This document shows, piece by piece, positions 13,918 to 27,197 of a stretch of DNA of 64,000 nt. This DNA comes from Rachycentron canadum (Eukaryota; Chordata; Actinopteri; Carangiformes; Rachycentridae): NCBI GenBank assembly GCA_038496675.1, contig CM076669.1, forward strand, positions 15,309,693-15,373,692, given 5' to 3'. Under the pieces are notes generated by a model. The model searched no databases. It saw only the letters and a list, made by a program, of their open reading frames with translations, and had not been told where the DNA came from. Numbering within the stretch: position 1 is the stretch's first letter; every line of letters begins with the position of its first letter. Made by a program: the position numbers and the translations under genes.

Positions 13918-14157
13918 CCTGGGCCCTTTCTGTGTGGAGTTTGCATGTTCTCCCTGTGCCTGTGTGAGTTCCCTCCAGGTTCTGATTCCAAATAGTCTGT
14001 AGGTGTGTATGTGAGCGTGACTGATTGTCTCTATATGTCGGCCCTGCCATAGACTGGACAGTGTCCAGGATGTGCCCTGCCCTTGCCCACTGTCAGCTTG
14101 GATTGGCACCAGCCCCCCGGGACCCTGCATGGAAAAATGGAATTGATAAGGGATGGA
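13918..14157 (+). mobile_element. SINE-like teleost repeat (GTGTGGAGTTTGCATGTTCTC type)
   Basis: It contains GTGTGGAGTTTGCATGTTCT, then GTGTGAGTTCCCTCCAGGTT, GACTGGACAGTGTCCAGG, and the end motif GGATTGGCACCAGCCCCCC. This string of motifs is a common teleost interspersed repeat; I do not assign a formal family name. It lies between two diverged copies of the flanking sequence (see findings). Confidence 0.65.
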
Positions 14158-14412
14158 TGACTCTGTTTACTCACCTAGTTTAAAGACTCAAGAGAATAAA
14201 TTAAATGCTGAGAGAAACTTTTGATGAAAAAGGAATATCAGAAATGAACTGTTATTATTACACTATTGTATTTTATGTCTCAACTAAGCAAGGAAGGTCT
14301 CAGCAATGCTGCAACTAAACACCAGTTCAAGGTTTTATTCGCTACAGGCCAAAGGTATGATTACAAGAAGCAAAGCATTGAAATGAGGATCAGTCAGACT
14401 CTGCAGCAGGAC

Positions 14413-14443
14413 AAAAAAAAAAAAAAAAAAAACAATAAAAATA

Positions 14444-14475
<32 letters not shown>

Positions 14476-14476
14476 C
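14413..14476. repeat. Poly-A then (CA)n microsatellite
   Basis: About 20 A (14413-14432), a short AT linker, then about 15 CA units (14447-14476). Confidence 0.95.
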
Positions 14477-15779
14477 TCAACCCTCAAACCCTTCCAACTA
14501 AAACAAGGTCAGTAGTGTTTCCAAATATCTAAAAAAAAAAAAAACACCTATGTTGAGTGGATCTAAGCTTCAGGAGGCTCTGATCATGTGGTGAATTATT
14601 ATCATCACAGAAAAAGAAGTGACATGTACTGCTGCTCTCTCACCACTGCTCCTTGTTAACATAAGAAATGAGGCCAGTCTGTCAGTTACAGAGCAGGCCA
14701 ACCCACTTCAGAGAGCCCAAAATACTCAACAATAATCTACTATCATTCTGCTCAAGTCACCTGTCAGAGTACAGCCCACTACAACAACAACAACATTGTT
14801 AACTATTTCTTTTTAAGAAGATCCCAAAGATGCAGAGAGGCACAAAGAGGTCTGTGATGAATGAGTCCGTGGTGCAGTGAGAGCAGCCGAGCTCGGATGC
14901 ACTGAGCTACAATAACAAACAGGCGGTGACAGACATGGCAGACATGATGAATGGATATCCGCGGGCAGAACCTCTCGGCTACTCGTGAACTTTAAAAAAC
15001 ACAGCCTTGGAGCTTCCAGTTAGCTACATGGGTATATGGCTGTAGCCAGGGTAGAGTCCTACTTTACACTGTCTGCTCACTGAACTTCATTCTCAAGAGG
15101 AATAGTTGGGAAACATCTAATTTAGCTCTCTTCTGCGCCACTTGACAGTGTTAGGGATAGACTGGAAAGTAACTGGATAAGGAAAACTAGCTCTAATTCA
15201 TGTATTCGACTGGGTGCTGCTTAAGGAACATTGCCTGCAAAACAAATGGAACATAAATACAAGGATTGTTTTATGCGTGAGTCAGCTAAAGGTCAAATTT
15301 TAGGGAACTGATGATGAAGTGACAGACTACATGAAATGTGCATGAAATCATTAACCTTGGAAACAGTAGTTAATCTCACATGGCTGGGCTATTGGAACAT
15401 CTTGTCTTCATGTGAGAAGAGGTCATCACACACTATTTAATACCTTAATATCCCTGTGGTGCACCACAAATTCAGCACAGTTGACTTCTGTTCCATGCAA
15501 ACATCATTATGTGATCTGCACTGGGATAAGGCTCATGCTGTGTGCGTGCATGTGTGTCCTCAGGTCCAGTCATGCAGCAGCCGGTGAGTCAGTATGTCTA
15601 CATCCTATCTACACCCTGAAATTAAAGTAACTGACGTCGCGACCTGATTAATAGTTGGTGGCTATAAATCCAGATGTTTGCTGCAGGAATGGTGGCTGTC
15701 AAAATGCTCCTTTAAAACTGTTATACCCAGCGCTGTGACGAAGGGCAAGTTTAAGTAAATGATCTGACAGTGAATGAGG

Positions 15780-16020
15780 TGAGGCAGGCTTCTCTCTGGA
15801 GCTCTAGTAACAACAGGTCAGTCAGCCAATCAGAAGAGAGGACTTGATTCTCTCTTCTGATTGGCTGACTGTTCTCTGAGTGATCCAATAAAAATATAGC
15901 AGATTTCAACACTCAGAGAAACCAAATCCTACAAGGTTGGATGGTGGGTGCAGGTAGGTGGAACACAAAGAACAAAGAACACATGGACATCTACCATTAT
16001 ACTCCATGGGACCTTTAATA
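15780..16020 (-). repeat. Interspersed repeat family C, inverted copy with a perfect hairpin
   Basis: In reverse complement it reads CTCTCTTCTGATTGGCTGAC, CTGTTGTTACTAGAGC and TCCAGAGAGAAGCCTG, matching the copies at 33.7 and 46.3 kb. It contains a perfect 20-base inverted repeat (15821-15840 against 15850-15869, 9-base loop). Confidence 0.55.
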
Positions 16021-17574
16021 GAAGCGATATTCATCTGTAAATTATATGCATGTTCCTAAAATCTTAATGAGACTGCTGGTCCCTAAAACCAATAGGGAAC
16101 AAAGTAAATTGTGAAACTAAAATGTCAGTGTGGACTATAATAACCTCCTACTCCACATGGCAGTACTTAGGTGTTTGTGTATGATGAGAAGAAGTACCAA
16201 GTGGCTTGCAGTTCTCATTTAGCACTCACAGGTTGTGTTCATACGCCTGCTTGGATTAAACCCAGAGAAGTGACACGTCCAGTAGGATGAAGGCAATGCA
16301 TTCACTCCTGCTGGCAACCCCACTGGTCTGCAATCACAGGCTGGGCCAATCTACAGTGTTGTTTACAAGGGACCAAAGCCAATCGCTCGGCTGTTCCTGA
16401 CAGCCATTGGCAGTCTAATAACTACATGCTGTGTGGAGTATTTCAGGTATCTGGTACACTTCCTTCAAATCAAGTCCAAATTTCCCTTAAACATCCTTGT
16501 TTGTGAGTAATTTATCTCCTGTGGCTCTGAGCCAAAACATAATGACTAACACTAATCCATATATGCTTCTTTCCACTGTCAGGCCAATAAAACAAAGGAG
16601 GTGTCCCAGTTGTTCAGGTGGATTGAGCTCTGTTCACTGACGGCAAAACCCTCTAGCCACGTATTTTTGATTCATTGAAACTAACAAGTCTTTTTAACAT
16701 TTGAACATTTGGTCAAATGAGATCATCTGATGTCTGGAGTATAGAGCTTTAACTGAAGCTCCATGAACCTACAGTCCTCCAGCATTTTTAAATACTAGTT
16801 TTTGCCAGTATTCAACTCTCAATTTCCACTTTTATTTTGATGTCTGGTTTTCATTTTAAGCACTTTTATAGCTCAATATCATCTTTTTATTGTCTTGTAT
16901 TTATTTGCATTTACATACATATTATCTCTGCTGTTATTGCTGTATGTAAATGAGCGTTTGTATTAAATGAAGGTTAATGGAAGAATGAATGACTACTGTC
17001 CCTGCTGAACCTCCCACCACAGGTAGGCCATAGCCAGGCAGAATAATCACCTGCAGTGAACGGAAATCACTGTTGCTATGGAAACACCATTTAGGGATCC
17101 CATGATCCCAGGCGCATATGCTGCCTTCAGCCTAATTTACCCAAATTCATACTGGTCCATCCTCTGGTCTGGTTATGAGAGCTGAAAAACATTATCACAC
17201 TCTAATAAACACTCAGCATGCTGCTATGTGAATTAGTAGGATTATTACACTGAAGTGGGCAGCACTATCACTCATGTTGGCCTGCAAGGTAATTTTAGTT
17301 AGCACAACAACTGAGCACAACAGAGAACATGCATATACAATGGACATCTTATTTGCATCAGCTAAGGCATCAAAACCTTTATTTTGCACAATAAGGCAAA
17401 ACTTCTTCAAAAGCTCTTTAACAGAAAGAGTTTATACAGACGATGAGTTAAAAGTCATGGGTCATAAATCTTGCATTTAAAAACCAGTGGAAGGAGGTGG
17501 AGGCGTAAAGGAATATTTTCACTCCAGCATAGCACCAACAGAGGGACAAAGTAAGCAACTAGCTGGTTTGTTAG

Positions 17575-17900
17575 CTTGTAACTGACAGTGGCTGACACAG
17601 TGTTAGTGGTTGTGCTAATGCCAACTCTGGCTCTGAGTTTTCAGGTTTATTTAGCCCCGCCCCCAGTCTCCACAAGTTGACAGGATTGGTTCTTTAGGTT
17701 TGTGATGAATGAATTCCTGACTGTCTGAATCTGTTTTTATCAGTCATTAGTTCAGTGCAGTTAAAGGTGGAAACACTCAGTCATGGTGTTGACTGATCAT
17801 TTTACTAGTGATAAGTTTTGTATTATATTATAAATAACCATATGGACATTATCAAGGTTAAACACTTGATTTTGATCAAAGTGGATTTTTAATGATGTGC
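17575..17900 (+). repeat. Interspersed repeat family C, internal segment
   Basis: GACACAGTGTTAGTGGTTGT, GCTAATGCCAACTCTGGCTC and GTTCAGTGCAGTTAAAGGTG match 33408-33495 in order. This copy lacks the CTCTTCTGATTGGCTGAC part. Confidence 0.55.
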
Positions 17901-20671
17901 ATTCCCCTGAGGAGTTGATGGAGACCATACTGGAGAAAGAAAGTGAATAGTTGACTTTCATTCATCAAGAGGCTAGAAAACGACTCCTGATGAATGCTAA
18001 TATTGCTGGATGTGCCCACTGGGAGTTAAACTGGGGACTTGGATGCTCTGAGGATTTACACCAACATGGTAGGTGCCCTAAGCATTCAACTATTGGGTCG
18101 CCCAATTGCTGCTTTAATGTTAAATGTAAGTGCTTGCTACTAGGCAACATCCAGCTGAGACAGACCTGCTCATTTTTGCCACAAACTAATCAGGAACAAG
18201 CCTCAACAGCCAAAACGCTCAGTCCTCTCCTATTCAACAGGACTTAAGCCGTGTGAAACACTGCAGTCAAGACAAACCTCTGTAATACAAACATCAGCAT
18301 CGTGCCACTGTGCCAGTTTCTTCAGAAAGCAAAACTTGTAACTTTGCCTTTGTTGTCTGGGGCTGCCACTGTTACATAAAGCCTGAGCACAGTAAGAGAG
18401 AGAGAGATCACATGCTGCAGTCATTAATGCATCATCTGTCATCAATCCAATAAGCTGTGCAGCTCCATGAACTCTTTGCTTTCCTCAAAGGTCGCCTGAG
18501 GACCTGGCTCCCACAAGGAAATGACTTTTTTCCTCCGTGACACAGGCTCCAAGCCCCGCTCTATTGTCAGCTCATGTGTCCTGCAGTATGTAAACAATTA
18601 TCTTGCTCTACAATTATTGTAGCGCTGGCAGTGACACAGAAATGTGGATTACAGAGAAAAGGGAGAAAAAAAAAAAAAAAAAAACACAAAGGCAGAATTA
18701 ATGAACAACTGGAATTGCTGAGTGCACCAGTCAGATTTTCATGGGGTTAAACAATCAGCTAATTGGCCTACTGGATAAACAGTGTGGTTGTATATGTTTA
18801 TTCAAAGGGTTGTTTGGAGGTGAAGCCGTTTAAAGGCAGTGCACTGATGCTTTGCTGAGTCAGTGTTAAAGCTGTTTGCAGTAATGCTAAAACAAGTGCG
18901 GCAGCTGGAAAACAGCACTGACGGAAGTGTCAAAACAGTCAAAGAGTAAGAAGTGAGCACACAGGCTCATGTCACCAAAGCTGCTACAAACACAAAGCTG
19001 CTACAAGCACAGCAGGATGGTTCCAATTAGTCTGCAGGGAAGAGAAACTATATCGGCTACCCATAGCATCGTGATTGTGTGAAACAAAAAATTGGGCCTG
19101 AGTACATCAGGAGGGGAGAGGGACGGGTGCACAAGAGGTGGAGAGAATTTGTTTACATCCAAACTCATGCAATATGGAGGAGTTAATCATCACTGTGGCA
19201 GTTTCAAAGTGGGTGCTTTTCAGAACAGCGGGAGAGAAGCGCATTAGCTGTTCATTAGCCAGCAGGCAGGGAGCCACCAGCTCATTGATTGGGTCTGTGT
19301 GCAGCGCCGGGACCCATGTCTATGGCCTGTGGACATGGGAGAACCACTGTTTCTCTTACACTGAACTGCCAATACAGCATGTTTACCTGATTTATCCCTC
19401 AGAACACACAAGCCAAATCTAAATATATAGTATGATATGGATAGGTTATCAAACATTAATAGAGGAACACAAGCAGGGGATTGAACCATAGTGCAAATGC
19501 CTTTTCATTCAGCAAGGCCAGCTTTGCTTACGCATTATGCATGAAGGTAATTGAGGGGTTAATTCTACTGTGGCTGTGCACACAATTTCAAAGAAACCCC
19601 TCAAAGTGTCTGACTGTTTCAAAGTGTCCTACACTTAAGGGAAGAACTGGGCCCATTCTCATCTGCTGAAATTAACCTCCTTAATTTGCACTTGTAATCA
19701 TGCAGCCCCCATAAGACGACGCCGACATATTATCTTTGATGATTTTAACTTGTGTTTGCGTGGTATCGAGCTGTTGACTCCGTTTGGCCTGGATTCAGAT
19801 CATTTTTTGCAGCTCTGTGAAGCATGAGTGGTTGTATTTCTCTTTCATTAACAAAAGGAAAAATAAATAACTTCATTCATCTTGTTCCACCATAATTCCA
19901 GCATTTGAAAACTCAATGGACTCAAAGTGTTAACGTTTTCCAACAGTGAAGCTCTAAGCTGCAAATGTTTGGTAGTTTTTAAAGGTGCTTTGTTAAAGAT
20001 TTTGCCAGAAATTGATTTTAACATGTTAAGAAAATTAACTAGTACTTTCTATGTGAAAGAGCCACACTGATGCTGTAATGACTTAGACTTCCATCTGTTG
20101 TATTTCAGAGATATCTACTGAATTTAGCATGCTACCAGCTAGCCCTACCTGACTTGTAATACCAGTTTATGACACTAGATGCTAGGTGAGTCAGTGTAGC
20201 GTCTAGTCAGTTCCAAAGTAGCATTGTAGCTCTACACTGCTGGAGACATGTGGTTTGATGCAGAGCTCGCAACTTTTCTTAAACCACCGCTGATCGTGGA
20301 CTGATAAACTGCTAATGAAACTCTTTTTCCACAGTTCGCCTGTTGCATGACAGGTATGTGTCTGTGCTCCAACACTGTCAGTGTGTGTGTCACTGCTGAT
20401 GAGCGCAGGAGAAGATTCACCTGCAACATTAGCAGGTTCACCTGGATGTTGTGTTTACATCAGTGCTGATGGGAGCCGGAGTATAATTCCTGTTCCTGCC
20501 CGGCTGTTGTCATGATAGATATGTTAGTAGCTTTAGGCTTATTTTATATCTGATGACTGAATACCGAGATTGTATGGATCCAGTAGACCCAGTGAATTCA
20601 CGGTGGTCGGCTTCCCACATTATAGCTACTTCCTGTTACAATATTAGGAAGGGTTGGGCGGGTGGGGGGGT

Positions 20672-21061
20672 NNNNNNNNNNNNNNNNNNNNNNNNNNNNN
20701 NNNNNNNNNNNNNNNNNNNNNNNNNNNNNNNNNNNNNNNNNNNNNNNNNNNNNNNNNNNNNNNNNNNNNNNNNNNNNNNNNNNNNNNNNNNNNNNNNNNN
20801 NNNNNNNNNNNNNNNNNNNNNNNNNNNNNNNNNNNNNNNNNNNNNNNNNNNNNNNNNNNNNNNNNNNNNNNNNNNNNNNNNNNNNNNNNNNNNNNNNNNN
20901 NNNNNNNNNNNNNNNNNNNNNNNNNNNNNNNNNNNNNNNNNNNNNNNNNNNNNNNNNNNNNNNNNNNNNNNNNNNNNNNNNNNNNNNNNNNNNNNNNNNN
21001 NNNNNNNNNNNNNNNNNNNNNNNNNNNNNNNNNNNNNNNNNNNNNNNNNNNNNNNNNNNNN
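20672..21061. other. Assembly gap (390 N)
   Basis: An uninterrupted run of N. The left flank is G-rich (GGGTTGGGCGGGTGGGGGGG), a context that often breaks sequencing. Apparent frames crossing it are meaningless. Confidence 1.
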
Positions 21062-22490
21062 ATATATGTGCACTCATCACCACTACATTTATTAAAGAGG
21101 CATTCTCCAAAAATCTGGATTTTTAATGCTGTAAAATAGGCAACTGACTCCTTCACACTACCAGATGAGTTTTCCTTTCCAAGAGGACACACAACTGCAG
21201 GGAGCGATGTTACCACATGCAGTTACAGAGCACAAATAGATGCAGGCACACAGGAAAAAGCTGTTAGCTGCCGTGCAGACCGGTAAAGTGGATCCATTGC
21301 ATCTCATCCCTGCATTGGTGCTCCTGTCAGTGTTGGAGCCTCTGCATCAATCGCTTCAATCTGTGTGTTTTTAAAACTTATTTCTAGGCTGAGGCTCACT
21401 CTCAGTGGAAAGTGTAGCCACAACTTTTCTGGTTCAACAACACAAATAAGGGGCGAAAATGTGTTCACCTCACTCCCAATTTAAGATAGAGTCAATAAAA
21501 CACTGTGTCTATTGCAGATCCAGGTCTGAACGCAGATTGTACCTTTTTCTAATGCTGATAAAAGCCAGACAGTGGGTTTTAGCAGATTTTTGACCAGTGG
21601 AAAAAGGGCTTGATTGACTCATTATCTGATGCTCATCTACTTGCATTTTTCTCCATTGGGGTCAGAGGTCAAACAAGATTCTGACACTGTTGAGCATTTG
21701 GTATTATGCTCAAGGACACTCCAACTGGGCAGATTTCCCCCAGATCAGGCAGTGGTCCTCCTCACTTATGGGGGCTAATCTTAATCTCCCAGCACTTGAA
21801 GGAGCCATGTTCCTGTCTGATAACACCCCTGTGGAGAGGCAGACATACCACCTCCCATCTTTCCCCACTCCAGACCTCATAATCGCTCCATTCTAGCACA
21901 CACCCCCACCCCTGTTAACCTCCTCTGGCGGTAGTGTCAGATCTGGCTTACAGACTCCTTTTGCTGACACTGGATGAGATTCACCCCAGCTGTCTTCCCC
22001 GTAAAGCTGCATCTTCCAACCCTGCTCCACCTCCACCTGCTGCTGCTGGGAGGGGACACCTGATAATCCTCAAAAAGGTGAATGGCACAATATGTGGTGA
22101 TGTCTTACTCAACATGATGGTCATCCATGACCTGAAAGGTGTGGTCTTAATACAAAAAGCTGCACTTTTACCCTCAAAGCACAGTTTTTGTAAATTGTCA
22201 CCACTGGTGAACGTTGATGGGGAACACAAGTGCCACCCCCAGTCATTTTCACCCTGAGAAGCAGTCAAGACCTTGAACACTTCTCCTGTATCGCTAGAGA
22301 AAGAGAGAGAGGCTTTAGATTCAACCTAATATCTCTCATGAACATATAGGCAACCTCCACGTCTCCAATCTCAAGCTTTTGACTCAATTCAACACAATTA
22401 AATATTTGGCTACATTTCCAATAAGAGTCCAGTCAGTAATTTACAGTAGGTATGATCATACATAATCATTTCATTTCAGTGTCAACCCTC

Positions 22491-22985
22491 CATGACGTCA
22501 CCCATTGGTTTGTGAGCTGCTCTTTTGAAGCCTCCAGTTTGTAATTTATCTGTCGCCTTCTTGTTTTTTTTAAACCAGAAGAAACCATATTTGGAGGAGA
22601 AGGTGGAGGTTAGTGAGGGGTGGATCTGATCTGCTCTGTACTCTGTCCTGATTGTCAGGCAGGTTGTCATGGCACAGTCTGTCAATCACACAGTAGCCAC
22701 GCCCCAATTCATCTCCTGCTTTATGGTCCACTGCTTTATTTTCCTCTAAATAGACCATCATTTAAAAAATGAACATCATGTTGTATTGAAGACAGAAACT
22801 GATTCAGAAAACATTTACTGAGCTAATAAATCAAGGGAGAAGTAGGGACATTTTCCCATAGACTTCAATACAATCTGACTTCTTTAACAACCAATTGAGT
22901 CGCCCCCTGATGGTCATTAGATAGAAGCAGGTTTAAGAATGCGGGTTGAAGGCTCTTCGCCATTGGCTTTACTTTACAGACCCAC
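22491..22985 (+). repeat. Interspersed repeat family A, fuller copy
   Basis: Same motif order as the copy at 6001, continuing to GAGTCGCCCCCTGATGGTCA and GGCTTTACTTTACAGACCC, which I take as the more complete 3' end. No open frame. Members of this family are, from memory, common in percomorph introns. Confidence 0.7.
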
Positions 22986-23207
22986 GTGTACTTTTATATA
23001 CAGTATATGTCCAATTCACAGTAAATGAAGCCTCTATCATTGCAGCTGTCATTTAGGTTTGGTTTACTTCCCAACCCCTGGACAAATTAGCAATTACAAC
23101 CTGCATTTCCAATGCACCATTATAGTATTGTTTCAATCATCATTGTAGACAATTAACTGCTTTTTGCAAATGTGTGTTAAATACGAATGATCTAAACCCA
23201 GGATACT

Positions 23208-23285
23208 GTCACCTCTTGGCTGCGTGGGTTCCCTCCAGATACTCCAGCGTACTCCCACACTCCAAAGACAAAAAGGATAAGCTGC
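23208..23285 (+). mobile_element. Fragment of the same GTGTGGAGTTTGC-type repeat
   Basis: GCTGCGTGGGTTCCCTCCAG, then ACTCCAGCGTACTCCCAC and CTCCAAAGACA correspond to the middle of the element at 13918. Both ends are missing. Confidence 0.45.
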
Positions 23286-24859
23286 ATAGCTCATGAACAA
23301 ATTAATTAATTCTAAATTATTCCTGTCTAAATCTCAACATAATTTTTGGAAAACGCTGGTGCGACTTTTCTCTCATGAGCCAAATTTATCTATCTTGTTG
23401 AAAAGGTTCACCATAGCACAATGAAATAGGTTCACTCAGTTCTTAGTGACACTGAACCGACCTTGGTCCCAAGCTGGGTCTAACTGACTTGTAGGATCAA
23501 GCTGTATTACCATCTAATACTTGGTGGGTGCAAGTTGCACATAATCACACTGTGCTTCCTTTGTGTCTATTTGGCTGAACCACAATTTGAATTGTGTCTA
23601 ACTATTTTTGTATCTGGGCTGGGACCAGATCTAAATGTCCTCAGGTTCTCCTTTAATTAATTTATGCATGTAGTCCATGGCTCCCTTTAGGATCTGGTTC
23701 AAAAGCCATGACCTCTACAGTAAATGCAACGTCTCAGCTACGCAGCTACTTTCATTCCCCTTGTTCCTTTGACAGAGCATTTACACCAGCGCTGGTCTGA
23801 GTCCCAGTGGACTCTGATGTTTGTTATCATGGCAGCACCCCCATCCTTTTTTTGCTTTTGCTTTGCTGACCTGACCTTCCACTGTCCATTTGTCTATGCG
23901 TGTGTGTTTGTGTGAGAAGGGCGGTGGCATGGATTATATGGCCCTCCAGGCAGCTGTAAAAGATGACTTATGGTACTGTGGTGTTCCAGATGCAACAGTA
24001 GCCCTCCCGATAGTGTAGAGCAGAGGGGGTTTGGTGTTAGAATGAAAAAGCGAATTGATCTGCTTGGAATTGGAGGGGGGAGAAAACCAAAGGAGTGATA
24101 GCCGGTTTCTTTTCATGTACTGTAGAGGAGATTAGGGCTTAAGCTCTGGGTAGTCGCGTGGAAAAAAAATCTCATTGGGCAAAGAAGGGGATTGAGGAGG
24201 AGAAAAAAAGGAGTCAAACAAGGCCAGTGCGAGAAGCCCTTTTCTCGCTCACTTGTATTCCCGTGTGAAAATATGACAATCCAATTAGCACTCCATTTCA
24301 AAACGAGCCACAGCCGTTCACTCAGAATCAAACCTGAAAGGGAACAGCAGAGATGCAAGGACAGAGCCTTGACATCCACTGCAGGCATACAACTGCAGCT
24401 GATAATTTAAACGCATGTTGAGGATGCATCAGTTAAAGGTCCAATCCAGTCCTCTCTTGTGTGTGTGTTAAGGAATTAGAGACACATGGGAGGATCTGTC
24501 AAAAATCAACAATCACGGGTCAGAAATTGTGAGAGCTCTGGAAACCTCACTTAGTCGATTACAGGCATTAGAGTAGGTGTCATTTAACAGAGAGCGCTGA
24601 GGTGGAATAAAACTATTCCAGCTCTTTCAATGGACCAAATTTGATGTGACAACTGTTCAGTGGTTAGATTGCATGGAAACTTCTAAAGGATAAAAGATGA
24701 ATGACCAAGCAAAAGGTCAACCCTATATCCTAAAACTATACATATTTATATATACATGTTTGTTTGTATGTATGTCTGTATGTATGTATATAGTTTACTG
24801 TTGGTCCATTGAAAGGTCTTGTACCAAACAAACAAACCAAGTCTGAATATATGATTTGA

Positions 24860-25005
24860 ACAACAAAAAATATTTGTTGGCCGGGGCATCTCTTGCACAC
24901 CACAATTTATCTATGGTCTGTTGTTACATAACTCACTTTTATCAAAACAGTTGCAGCTCCTATGATTTTGGATATGATTTCATTGTGCAGTCCTAATTTA
25001 ATGCC
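24860..25005 (+). repeat. Degenerate repeat family E, copy 2
   Basis: TTGGCCGGGGCATCTCTTGC, then AT-rich sequence and CATTGTGCAGTCCTA, in the same order as at 8616-8770. Strongly decayed. Confidence 0.4.
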
Positions 25006-25182
25006 AGCATTTTTTACATTCTTACTTTCAATAATACTAACACTTTCAAGCAACAACAGCATAGTTAAGGCTAAGGAAAGATCACAGCTATGGCTAGAGT
25101 ATGGTTAGAGTGACTATTGATTTCTGGCACAACTGCACCATGCAAAAAGGTGGGAGGAGGAAGGAAACGCTAAAAACTCTAC

Positions 25183-25258
25183 TTGAATACTGAAACAATA
25201 CTTGAATACAGTCAAGTATTCAAGTATTGTTTCAGTATTCAATACTTGAATACAGTCA
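25183..25258. repeat. Perfect 27-bp inverted repeat combined with a 19-bp direct repeat
   Basis: 25183-25209 and 25216-25242 are perfect reverse complements with a 6-base spacer (AGTCAA). In addition CAATACTTGAATACAGTCA occurs at 25196-25214 and again at 25240-25258. The structure would fold into a strong hairpin. Confidence 0.95.
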
Positions 25259-26604
25259 TTGTAAGACCGACAGCATCATCAGGGTCAGCGATGTAAATCC
25301 CTAAATGCCTCCATGCCGTGTATTTTCACCGCCCTGCATAAGGTCTCATTGATTCATTCATTCGCTAAGTAAAACTGGACAAAAAATGCAAGGTGCAGAT
25401 TTATCTACAGTTACGTTTGTTGCCCACAAGGGCCAGTGTTTGTTCCCCAGTCACCACATGTCCCAGAGAGATGGTGAACCCTTATCGTTCAGAGCAGCAC
25501 AGCGAGTAAAAGCCACAGCTTCATGCATAAAATATAAATGTAATCTCTAAAAACTCTGCTTATCCACAAATACTTTGTCTCGCCGTGGGCTCCAACGTAA
25601 TCTGTTTAAACCGACATGCATACACAGAGAAACGAGCCAAACTTCGAAAGCTCATTTGACAGCTTTTACCCCCTCCCATGTTTCAGCCATTATTTTTACA
25701 TTTTGTCAGTCCTCTGTGCACAGATGCAGGGGTGTGACGGCTGTGACGCTGCTGTAATCAACAGTTTTCCAGTGCAATGAGACCAATCTATGAATGCACC
25801 AGTGTAGTATTGACGTCTCTTGGCGAGACTCCAGCCCTGCTCACAGCGATCTGAAAGGGACTCCGACCAAAATATTGTGTGGGACAGAGCCAAGCCCCAA
25901 CAGCACACGCAGGACTGAATGAGCCAAGATTCTGATGCTTTATCAAAAAAAAAAAAAAAAAAATCAACAGACCAGACTGCGTTTGATCACAAGACAAACC
26001 CAGGAAGTTTGTCAAGCAGCCACTGGTTTTCTTGTCCATAAAGAACCTTTGCTTGGTCCAAATGGGCATCAACTAGGGAGAACCAATACATCCATCTCAG
26101 CTCATACTGTGTGCAAGATAAGAAAATGCCACTCACTTTACTTGTTACAATAAGGAGTTCAGCTACTGCTCAGGGAAATCTGAAAAACGTGTTGAAACAA
26201 AGCTCGCTCTCACTCCCGCTTATCTATTGTTTATCCCACAATTCTTCAACCGTGAACAAACTGAGTCGATCTGTCAAGAGGAGCATTTCAGGACCCCTGT
26301 CTTATCAGAGCTGTTTGTTTGGAGAAGAATCCAATTTCGGTGTGAGCTGGCGGGACATCGGGCTCAGCACCAGGCTGACTCTGCAGGGGGGAGTCACTGA
26401 GGAAGATAACATCCCCCAACACAGACCAGTGGAACCAACTGTAGCTTATCTCTTCTTCATCTGTCATTTTTAACATTTTGACCAATAGCTATGGTTACTG
26501 GTGGAAGAAATTATTGTGTCTGGAAATTCTGGATTCATTTACAAAAACACGATTGATTTTTAATCACAGTTTACATTCAAAGATTAGTGGCAGTGGTTCA
26601 TTAT

Positions 26605-26900
26605 AGGGATACACAATTAATCCTAATATAATCAAAATCACAACATTTTTGAAAAAGGTAAAATGTCTCACAACATTGGTGTGCATCGTTAGCACCATAA
26701 GCATCACGGCTACAGACACACCTCAGACTACAAATAATATTCTGCAGACATAAAGGAACATTTTGCTATTAGCTTGGTTTTTTAACATTTTTTTCAGTGA
26801 AAATGGAACCCATTCCAACTGAAATCACAATCACATATAGCAATCACAATATCTGCCAACATTCATCACAACATGAGTTTTTTGGCTCATCATCCAGCCC
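26605..26900 (+). repeat. Degenerate repeat with AATCACAATC motifs, possibly family E
   Basis: GGGATACACAATTAATCCTA and AATCAAAATCACAACA, then GAAATCACAATCACATATAG, CAATCACAATATCTGCC and CATCATCCAGCCCT. This resembles teleost repeats that contain GGGATGCACGATTAATCGCA; ends are not defined. Confidence 0.4.
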
Positions 26901-27197
26901 TTGTTCATTATGTGTTGTATTTAAACCACCACCCACTCTATTTGTCATCTATCTTCTTTTAAATTTACTTCATTTGTTTCGCTCAAGAATCCTGGATTCA
27001 CTTTTATTCATCTGTTCATTTTTTACTTTTGTAGGACAATGTTATTTCCTTTGCTAATATGATAAAAAAAAAATAGAGCTAATGATGTAAAAAAAAAATG
27101 CTAATTCAGCTCCCACTGCACTGATTGCATTTACTTCACTCAAATTTTATGCACTAGATTAAAAAAGATAAATAAATAATTGCATTACAACAGTTAG

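Larger units (their letters stand above)
14480..22490. other. No gene seen outside the repeats and gap listed
   Basis: It contains two family C copies, a poly-A tract at 18666-18684, the N gap, and a unique-looking block at 18440-18660 with a FOX-type TGTAAACA (18589-18596). Confidence 0.45.

Noticed and set aside
20553..21216. Long frames on both strands spanning 20.55-21.2 kb
   Set aside because: They run through the 390-base N gap; the residues are unknown, so the length is artificial.
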